From Thermoplasmata archaeon (GTDB lineage Archaea > Thermoplasmatota > DAOVMN01), in NCBI GenBank assembly GCA_030630685.1, contig DAOVMN010000169.1, positions 1-5,619 on the forward strand: DNA of 5,619 nucleotides, written 5' to 3'. Position numbers and translations under genes: made by a program. This document shows, one piece after another, positions 1-5,619 of this stretch. The stretch's first letter is position 1, and every line of letters begins with the position of its first letter. The notes beneath the pieces were generated by a model, which made no database searches, had not been told where the DNA came from, and worked only from the letters and a program-made list of their open reading frames with translations.

Positions 1-1
1 C

Positions 2-106
2 TACGAGGGAAGTGATGAAGATAAGGATGGAATTGGTGATACTCCTTATGATCTACCCGGTAATGAGCCGGATGATAAGTATCCGCTGATGCTGCCCTTT
101 GATTGC
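2..106 (+). other. End of a NosD-like beta-helix region with acidic DxDxDG tail
   Basis: Residues 1-35 carry an acidic motif, DEDKDGIGDTPY, followed about 15 residues later by DKYPLM. This is the characteristic ending of NosD-type (periplasmic copper-binding-like) right-handed beta-helix regions in methanogen surface proteins, where it usually reads D-x-DGIGDTPY ... D-x-YPLM. The D-x-D-x-DG spacing resembles calcium-binding loops of the dockerin/thrombospondin-3 type. The helix itself, if present, lies upstream of the window, so the assignment rests on this tail alone. Confidence 0.6.
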
Positions 107-3100
107 TATCCCATACAGGCCTGGTGGCTCCAGGGCGACGGCACGATGTATAAAGGTGATACAACCGGTCCTTTTGGGAGCATCATTATAATGGGTGGAG
201 AATCGAATACATGGATTGCGGATTATTCGGCAGCAGAGGATACCGCTTTCCCGTTGAATACGAACTGGACCGGATATTTAACCTTCGCATCAGCACCACA
301 AGATGGCCATAATTTCGGGGTTGAGATAGGTTATTCCGATGGTACCGATTTCACCCCCGGGGAACCGAACGCAACCCTGGAAGGCGATGGTAGCAAAACG
401 GCTTTTGCATTCGAGACCTCTGCAGCCGAGTTTACCGTACCGAAGGACAATTATTTGGCTTTGAGGATCACAGGTAACGATTCCGATTACGAGGTCAGAA
501 CCGGCGGTGGCTGGAGCTTTATTTCATCCCCAAAGACGGATCCGGGCTATCCGCGCGAGGGGCTTATGACCAATTTCTCAGCCGAGCCTATTGTAGTTGG
601 GACCGGTGAGGATGTGAACTTCACAAGCGAGACCTCAGGCGGTTCCCCTCCTTATACATACAAATGGTATTTCGGTGACGGGGAAACAAGTACAGAGCCA
701 AATCCAACACACAAATATGAAACCCACGGATTCTACACCGTTGCCCTTTCTGTGGCCGACTCGCACAGGAATAAGGCCATCGCGGTCAAGGAGAACTGCA
801 TCACGGTCATAGATATTGATTTCGCAACAGATGAACGCATATTCGAAGTAGATGAGACTATCGAGTTTTCCGACAGGACAGAGGGCGGCTCTCCTCCTTA
901 TGAATATGAGTGGGATTTCAATTACAACGGCACTGTTGACAGCACGCTACAAAACCCCTCATGGAGTTATGGAGAAACGGGAACCTATAATGTTTCTCTG
1001 AAAATAAACGATTCCGAGGAAAAAAGTGCTACTGGTGTCAAAGATGACTTTATTACTGTATTTGACCCTGAATTGACTATCGACCCGGTCGGGAGCTTTG
1101 GTGGTTCGGCTTGCTCTGTTGCAGTACAGGGAAATTACGCTTATCTCGGGCAGGGATTGAGGCTTATTGCATTGAATATCTCGGGTGAAGAGCCGGAGAA
1201 GGTTGGTTCGCTGGCACTGCCGGACAGGGCACTGGAGATCTCTATCAAGGATAATTATGCTTATATTGCGAATAGCGAGTCCGGTCTATTGATAGTTGAT
1301 ATTTCCAGGCCCGCAAATCTCACGATTGCCGGCTCCGCACATATTCCGGATGGGGAATGTGAGGGCGTGTCAGTCTTTGGAAACTACGCATATCTGGCAG
1401 CAGGAGAGAAGGGTCTGCAGGTTGTGAATATCTCCGATCCATCATCCCCTTATCCGGAGGCATCACTCGATCCGGGAGAGCCAAAGCATGTCTTTATCCC
1501 CAATCCACGTGAGGACGGAGGAAGTTCACCCGACACCGTGGTATTGAACGAGGTGCATCATTCCGGCGATGGATCCGGCGAGTGGATAGAGATCTACAAT
1601 GGCGGCTCTGAAAATATCTCGCTCGTTGATTGGAGGCTTATGAACGGAACCGGGGATTTGAACTATACAATCCCGGGAACAGGTGCGGATTGGAACGGAA
1701 CTCTGCAACCCGGTGAATACCTCGTTGTTCACATCACCGAAGAAGAGGACACACCCGGTCGGGATGTCTATGCCAACCTCTCCGAAGTGCTTAATGACAC
1801 AGGTGACGGCATCTCCCTTTTCGACAATGAAAGTAATGCTGTTGATTTCATGAGATACGGGAATTGCACTTATGCACCACCTGCCGGGACAGAATGGCAT
1901 GGGGATAATCCGAATTCTTCGGCAGGCTCGCAATCCATAGGGAGAAATAAGAACAGCACTGACACCGATGACGGTGCGGATTGGGAAAATACAGGGGGAA
2001 TGGATTCGGGATTCCCGACGCCGGGGGAGCAAAATTTCAACATAATCCTGTATGCTGTCGGGTATGATCCGCAATATTGGCGGTTTAGTTTGTGGACAAT
2101 TGACATCACCGACCCATTGAACCCCAATCAAATTAGCTCATGCGAAACAGAGGACGATGAAGGGCTTTTCGTTCTTGGAAATTACTCTTATGTTGCAGCA
2201 GGAGGGTCGGGACTGCAGATTTTCAATATTGAGAACGCACTGAATCCTAGCCTTGTGTGTTCTTTCGATGCATGGGTAAAAGATGTTTTTGTGCGTGCCG
2301 GTTCTGTTTATGCCTATCTTGCTAAGGATTCCGGTATTGCAATAGTTGATATCTCCGAGCCTGCAAATCCAAAACACGTTAGTTCCCTGGATATCGAAGG
2401 AGGAGTAAATTCTATCCATGTTACTTCAGGTTCCTGTCCGCGTGCATACCTTACAGGTAATGGGGACGAGGGTTTTTTGACAGTAAATATCTCGGATAAT
2501 GAGAACCCAAAAGTGCGGCATAAAATGGAAGAGCCCGGGAGGATATGTGGTACAGGCGTCTCCGGTTCCTACCTTTACGTCTCCTCTAACAATAGATTTT
2601 GGGTCTATAATATTTCAGAGCCCGATAACCCGACATCTGTTGCATCCTACACTAACTGGACAAATATGAATTGCCTTTTTGCACAAGATGACTATCTTTA
2701 TACGCTTGACTGGGAGAAAATGATCATAATCAACATCTCCGACCCATGCAACCTAAAAGAGGAGGGAACCTACAAACCGGATGCCTGGCCTATATGCCTG
2801 CATATCCTGGATGGTTATGCTTACATTCTTGCGGATTGGCCGGATAAGTTATTGATAGTTGATATTTCTGATCCCTCGAATGCTGTAAAAAAAGGCGAAC
2901 TCAACCTGTCGGACACAGGTGTGGATATTTTTGTTCAAGACAATATTGCTTATATCGTCTATTCCGGAGGTGGTATTCAGCTTATCGACATTTCCAATCC
3001 GGAATTTCCTGCGGAACTCGGCTTTGCACCAACAGGAGGCAGGGGCAATTCTATCTGGGTTCATGGAAACTACACTTTTGTTGGCAGTAACAATGATGGT

Positions 3101-5619
3101 GAGTGGTACCTGGAGGCATTTAATATCTCCAATCCCGAGGCTCCCCTGATGGTGGCGATGACAGGCGGGCTGGGAAATGCCATCAACATAAAAGTAGAGA
3201 ACGAGACACTATTTATAGCTGTCCTTGGAGGGGGCTTTTATACCCTCAAATTTAATTCAACCATGAAAATCTTCACATTTACAGGAAAACAGCATTTACA
3301 AAAGACAGAAACAATGGGAGGGAAGGCAGAAACAATGGGAGGAAAGGCAGAAACATCAGGTACGGACAGATCTGACGGGTCAAGAGGAAGCATGACCATC
3401 TGGAATTCCATACTTGAGATATTGGGCTGGAATCAGGAAAGCAAGTCCGGTAATATATACAAAAGCGAAGTGCCAAGGGGCAAGCCTCCCAGGTATCGAG
3501 AATGGGATGGATTGGAGATCGTCGAGACAAAACCGTTAAAGCCGGGGCAGGGCTTTGTCGAGGGAAAGGTTATGCCGACACAGGCCAAGGCAGATGGCTG
3601 CACCGTGACACCGGAGAGGAAAATGTGCAACTGCGGCGAGGAGGTGACTTTCAAAGCCACGGATGCGAAGGGCTGGTATCTTCACCACTGGGAGCCAGGA
3701 GAAAAAATTATATGCCCCGGACATGGCACGCAGACAGTCATCGGAGTTTTTGCACCTCTCATGAGCCTGGCTGGTAAAAATACGGGGTTCCTGTGTCCAC
3801 CTACGGAAGGGGATAAAGAAGTGAAAGTCCTCAACTTCACACTCTGTGCCAGCGAAGCAGATGACTGGAGAGTGATTTCGATTACTATCAGGGCATCGGG
3901 TAAGGGCAACGATGCGGACGATATCAAAGAAGTGAGACTCGATAATTTAGCTACGGGAAAGTATGACGCCGACAATGGCGAACTCACGCTTGATTTTGAA
4001 ACGGTTCTTATTCCTAAAAATACATGCAGGAGATTTTCCCTGTTCTATACTTTTTATAAGGTGCCAAAAACAGAGGAATGCACCTGCCCATGCAACGACT
4101 ACGGGGTCAAAATTACTGCGGGTCAGGTGAATGCCGAACCAATGAACTACGACCCCGGCATAAGGGGCGGCAGTGCAAACGGCGTTGTCTATATGGGATG
4201 CGTTTGGAATAGAGACTCGGAGGAATGTTTCGGGCACATCCAGGATGCGATAGACGACCCTGATACCAGGGACGGTCACACGATCGAGGTATGTCCCGGG
4301 ACATATACCGAGAATGTGGATGTGACCAAATCGCTCACCATTCGCTCAACTGAAGGAAGTGATGTTACTATCGTGAAGGCTGCTGATGCCGGTGATCATG
4401 TCTTCGATGTGACGAAAGACAACACGGAGATACAGGGATTCACGATAAAAGGCGCCACCGGGGAAGGGAAAGCGGGAATTTATCTTCATGGCGGTACTAT
4501 ACGGGATTGCAGGATTTCACGGAACTTCATAACCGGCAATTATGATGGCATCTCTCTTGATGGAGCAAAGTCAAACACTATTGAATACAACGTCATATCA
4601 GGAAATATCCATGCGGGCGTGTTGATCGAGGGTTCGGAAACGACAGACAACAAACTATGGGGTAACTATATCGGAACAAATGAAGATGGCACGGCACCGT
4701 TACCGAACAAAGCTGGCATTGTGATCCGGAACAAAGCCACGGAAAACCTCGTTGGTGGCAAGGAAGATGGTAAAAGAAACATAATCTCGGGAAACGAGCT
4801 GAGCGGCGTAGAAATCTCGGGCGAGGGAACAGAAGGAAATAAGGTCACAGGAAACTACATCGGGACGGACAAAGACGGCAAGGAAGTTCTGCCGAACAGT
4901 GTTGGCGCCTACATCCTGGGTGGTGCAAGTGATAACAAGATTGGTGGCAAAGAGGCCGGGGAAAGAAACATAATCTCTGGGAACACTGAGTGCGGCGTGA
5001 AGATCATGAGCGAAGGGACGACAGGGAACATTCTCCAAGGTAACTACATCGGGACGGACAAAGACGGCAAGGAAGCTCTGCCGAACAAGATTGGCGTCTA
5101 CATCCTGGGTGGGGCAAGTAGTAACTACATTGGTGGCGAAGAGGCTGGGGAAAGAAATACAATCTCTGGAAACACGGAGAGCGGCGTGAAGATCGAGGGC
5201 GAAGGGGCGAAAGGGAACATTGTTTCGGGTAACTGCATCGGGACGGACAAAGACGGCAAGGAAGCTCTGCCGAACAAGATTGGCGTCTACATCCTGGGTG
5301 GAGCAAGTGATAACTTCATTAGTGGCAAAACTGAGCATGAAGGAAATACAATCTCTGGAAACACGGAAAGCGGCGTGAAGATCGAGGGCGAAGGGACGAC
5401 AGGGAACAAGGTCATTGGTAACTACATCGGGACGAACACCCTTGGCAATACACTACCGAACGGGGTCGGTGTCTACATCCTGGGTGGAGCAAATTATAAC
5501 TACATTGGTGGCAAAACTGAGCATGAAAGAAACACAATCTCTGGAAACACGGAGAGCGGCGTGAAGATCGAGGGCGAAGGGACGACAGGGAACAAGGTCA
5601 TCGGTAACTATATCGGGAC
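2..5619 (+). CDS. Giant multidomain surface protein (PKD / LVIVD propeller / lamin-tail / beta-helix), partial at both ends
   Basis: One frame starting at base 2 is open across the entire window, giving 1872 complete codons without a stop. Start and stop codons both lie outside. The translation makes sense throughout: every segment resembles an extracellular beta-rich module, in the order NosD-like tail, beta-sandwich, two PKD domains, LVIVD propeller blades split by a lamin-tail domain, charged linker, Cys-rich InlB-like and beta-sandwich modules, and a beta-helix with 63-residue tandem modules. No frameshift is seen; the frame was checked at many points along the window. Many N-X-S/T sequons, acidic composition and lack of hydrophobic membrane segments fit an exported protein. 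Arg is mostly AGG/AGA, which is archaeal in flavour. Known relatives of these modules occur in surface proteins of methanogens and ANME archaea and in some bacteria. Function is inferred as adhesion or surface interaction; no enzyme active site is recognised. The exact family and symbol are unknown. Confidence 0.94.
122..553 (+). other. Beta-sandwich-like domain, family not named
   Basis: Residues 41-184 run from WWLQGDGTMYKGD to a Gly-rich ending, GGGWSFISSP. Alternating hydrophobic and polar residues (for example TWIADY, WTGYLTF, HNFGVEIGYSDG, YLALRITGND) predict an all-beta fold of about 140 residues. I recall similar segments in archaeal and bacterial surface proteins placed next to PKD domains, but I cannot attach a family name with confidence. 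No cysteines or catalytic signatures are visible. A carbohydrate-binding or structural role is a guess from its position. Confidence 0.45.
569..814 (+). other. PKD domain 1
   Basis: Residues about 190-271 form a PKD (polycystic kidney disease-type Ig-like) domain. The start FSAEPIVVGTGEDVNFTS is followed by GGSPPYTYKWYFGDG (res 222-227 WYFGDG, a variant of the hallmark WDFGDG), then NPTHKYETHGFYTVALSV and a closing ITVID strand. The length of about 80 residues is normal for the family. PKD domains act as extracellular spacers or protein-protein contact modules and are very common in methanogen surface proteins. Confidence 0.9.
815..1066 (+). other. PKD domain 2
   Basis: Residues about 272-355 form a second PKD domain directly after the first. 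It has VDETIEFSDRTEGGSPPYEY, then WDFNYNGTVD (res 304 onward) in place of the plain WDFGDG loop. It continues with a Y-G-E-T-G-T-Y-N-V-S-L-K strand pair and a closing FITVFD strand. The WDFNYNGTVD variant with a longer turn is known in archaeal PKD domains. The pair probably projects the following propeller away from the N-terminal modules. Confidence 0.88.
1070..1504 (+). repeat. LVIVD-type beta-propeller blades, first part (three blades and the start of a fourth)
   Basis: Residues about 357-501 hold about 40-residue repeats of the LVIVD family: V-x-V-x-G-N-Y-A-Y-(L/I)-A ... G-L-x-(I/V)-V-(D/N)-I-S-x-P. Clear copies are QGNYAYLGQGLRLIALNIS, KDNYAYIAN..GLLIVDIS (LLIVD at res 429-433) and FGNYAYLAA..GLQVVNISDP. 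The fourth blade opens with KHVFIPN (res 495-501) and is then interrupted by a lamin-tail domain. Known LVIVD repeats fold into beta-propellers and are found in archaeal and bacterial surface proteins. A binding function is inferred; no catalytic residues are evident. Confidence 0.85.
1538..2035 (+). other. Lamin-tail domain (LTD) inserted within a propeller blade
   Basis: Residues about 513-678 match the lamin-tail Ig-like fold: VVLNEVHHSGDGSGEWIEIYN (the EWIE-x-YN signature at res 527-533), then N-I-S-L-x-x-W-R-L, LQPGEYLVVH, LNDTGDGISLFD and AVDFMRYG. A typical tail of secreted prokaryotic LTDs follows: AGSQSIGRN, DDGADWENTG and PTPGEQN. Prokaryotic LTDs occur in secreted or membrane-linked proteins, often beside nucleases or surface modules, and are thought to mediate binding. 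Here the domain is not at a module border. It sits between KHVFIPN and ILYAVGYD...IDITDP (res 700-705), which together make one blade. Confidence 0.85.
2036..3256 (+). repeat. LVIVD-type beta-propeller blades, second part (rest of blade 4 to about blade 13)
   Basis: Residues about 679-1085 resume the blade interrupted by the LTD and continue with about nine more. Visible copies of the hallmark strand are TIDITDP, LQIFNIENALNP, IAIVDISEPANP, LTVNISDNENP, FWVYNISEPDNP, MIIINISDPCN, LLIVDISDPSN, IQLIDISNPEFP and LEAFNISNPEAP. A last degenerate copy ends in FYTLKFN. With the three blades before the LTD, this makes 12-13 blades, too many for one ordinary propeller and best explained as two consecutive 6-7-bladed ones. 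The blades are divergent at the DNA level, so this expansion is old compared with the C-terminal tandem modules. Confidence 0.85.
3257..3589 (+). other. Charged low-complexity linker between propeller and Cys-rich region
   Basis: Residues about 1086-1196 do not resemble any domain I know. The stretch is rich in Lys, Glu, Gly, Ser and Thr, holds the ETMGGKA tandem repeat, and then a short possible amphipathic helix, MTIWNSILEILGW (res 1131-1143). It probably acts as a flexible hinge separating the PKD/propeller half from the Cys-rich and beta-helix half. No protease site or membrane segment is evident. Confidence 0.5.
3308..3355 (+). repeat. 21-bp in-frame tandem repeat (ETMGGKA)
   Basis: Two copies of a 21-bp unit (3308-3328 and 3329-3349) are followed by the first 6 bases of a third. 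The two full copies differ only at one position (ggg versus gga). They encode ETMGGKA-ETMGGKA-ET in the linker. Because the unit is a multiple of three, copy-number change by slippage would lengthen or shorten the linker without breaking the frame. Confidence 0.9.
3590..3757 (+). other. InlB B-repeat-like module with added cysteines
   Basis: Residues about 1197-1252 follow the pattern of the bacterial/archaeal 'InlB B-repeat-like' beta-grasp module: V-T-P ... G-E-E-V-T-F-K-A-T-x-A-K-G-W-Y-L-H-H-W-E, closing with TVIGVFAP. Unusually it carries four cysteines: res 1200, 1209, 1211 (a C-N-C pair) and 1238 (CPGHG). These may form disulfides or hold a metal. Such modules are stalk or contact units in surface proteins. 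The match is by pattern only, and the module is a single divergent copy. Confidence 0.55.
3812..4141 (+). other. Beta-sandwich module with CxCxC cluster
   Basis: Residues about 1271-1380 resemble a beta-sandwich module seen in prokaryotic surface proteins: V-L-N-F-T-L-x-A-S, WRVISITIRASGKGNDADDI, EVRLDN, ATGKYDADNGELTLDF, then a polar L-I-P-K-N strand and FSLFYTFYK. In the relatives I recall, a calcium-loop segment (DxNGNG-like) sits after the EVRL strand; here that loop is absent. Cysteines occur at res 1282, 1342 and, as a tight C-T-C-P-C cluster, 1360/1362/1364. I do not know an accepted family name. Confidence 0.45.
4226..4660 (+). other. N-terminal part of a NosD/pectate-lyase-like right-handed beta-helix
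   Basis: Residues about 1409-1553 begin with the standard cap of NosD-like parallel beta-helices: HIQDAIDD, GHTIEVCPGTYTENVDV, KSLTIRSTEGSDVTIV, then VFDVTKDNTEIQGFTIKGA. Rungs with N-x-I-x-G-N turns follow (RNFITGNYDGISLDG, SNTIEYNVISGNIHAGVLIEG). In this superfamily, enzymes cleave polysaccharides and non-enzymatic members bind or scaffold. I see no obvious catalytic cluster, so a structural or adhesive role is more likely. The helix flows directly into the 63-residue tandem modules without a break. Confidence 0.85.
4661..5619 (+). repeat. Tandem 189-bp (63-residue) beta-helix modules, five full copies plus a cut sixth
   Basis: Units start at 4661, 4850, 5039, 5228, 5417 and 5603. The first four are exactly 189 bp; the fifth is 186 bp, having lost one codon before its LPN. 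Each unit reads G-N-Y-I-G-T-(D/N)-x-x-G ... LPN-x-x-G-x-Y-I-L-G-G-A-x-x-N-x-I-G-G ... R-N-x-I-S-G-N-x-x-x-G-V-x-I-x-G-E-G. This corresponds to about three helical rungs. Copies 2-5 are closest to each other; copy 1 is the most diverged, marking the join to the older helix. A D-K-D-G-K-E loop in units 2-4 could bind calcium. The array is cut by the window end, so the true copy number is unknown. Confidence 0.93.

Noticed and set aside
1526..2131. Antisense ORF of 201 codons
   Set aside because: It lies opposite the lamin-tail domain, which is clearly coding on the + strand. The antisense product has no recognisable domain.
3502..3777. Second + strand ORF of 91 codons in another frame
   Set aside because: It overlaps the linker and InlB-like module in a different frame, and its product (Arg/Gly/His-rich, no domain) looks like out-of-frame translation.
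3713..4093. Cys-rich motifs as possible haem-binding sites
   Set aside because: No CxxCH motif is present; the CPGHG and CTCPC patterns do not have the spacing for a c-type haem.
2138..4304. Several antisense ORFs of 60-110 codons between these positions
   Set aside because: All lie opposite the continuous + frame, overlap one another in different frames and show no domain or credible leader.
4700..5338. Antisense ORF of 212 codons with internal repeats
   Set aside because: It is the complement of the tandem beta-helix modules; its repeats simply mirror the 189-bp units. The + frame gives a coherent known fold and this frame does not.
5039..5619. Near-identical direct repeats as a CRISPR array or mobile element
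   Set aside because: The repeats are 189/186 bp, contiguous, in frame, and encode a known beta-helix pattern. There are no spacers, inverted ends or transposase.

Overview
The whole window is the interior of one very large gene on the + strand. Reading from base 2, the frame stays open to the last base: 1872 complete codons with no stop. Neither the start codon nor the stop codon is inside the window. The protein is therefore longer than 1,870 residues, and all shorter ORFs on either strand are shadows of it. I see no intergenic space, RNA gene, promoter, terminator, mobile element or CRISPR array. Residue n below is the codon starting at base 3n-1.

The product looks like a secreted or cell-surface mosaic made almost entirely of beta-structured extracellular modules. 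In order these are: the end of a NosD-like region with a Ca-type DxDxDG tail (res 1-35); a beta-sandwich I cannot name (41-184); two PKD domains (about 190-355); 12-13 LVIVD-type beta-propeller blades (about 357-1085), with a lamin-tail domain (LTD, about 513-678) inserted inside the fourth blade; a charged linker carrying a 7-residue tandem repeat (about 1086-1196); a cysteine-rich stretch with an InlB-B-repeat-like module and a second beta-sandwich (about 1197-1431); and a NosD/pectate-lyase-like right-handed beta-helix (from about 1409). The helix runs into at least five tandem 63-residue modules, which continue past the window end.

Organism: the combination of NosD-type helix, 'DGIGDTPY' tail, PKD and LVIVD repeats, with Arg codons dominated by AGG/AGA and frequent ATA for Ile, suggests a euryarchaeon of the methanogen/anaerobic methanotroph kind (Methanosarcinales, ANME or Methanophagales-like). 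This is an inference from style. A bacterium with large surface proteins is not excluded.

Function: no catalytic motif is visible. The architecture fits adhesion, cell-cell or matrix contact, or carbohydrate/polymer binding at the cell surface. Signal peptide, membrane anchor and sorting signals would lie in the missing ends.
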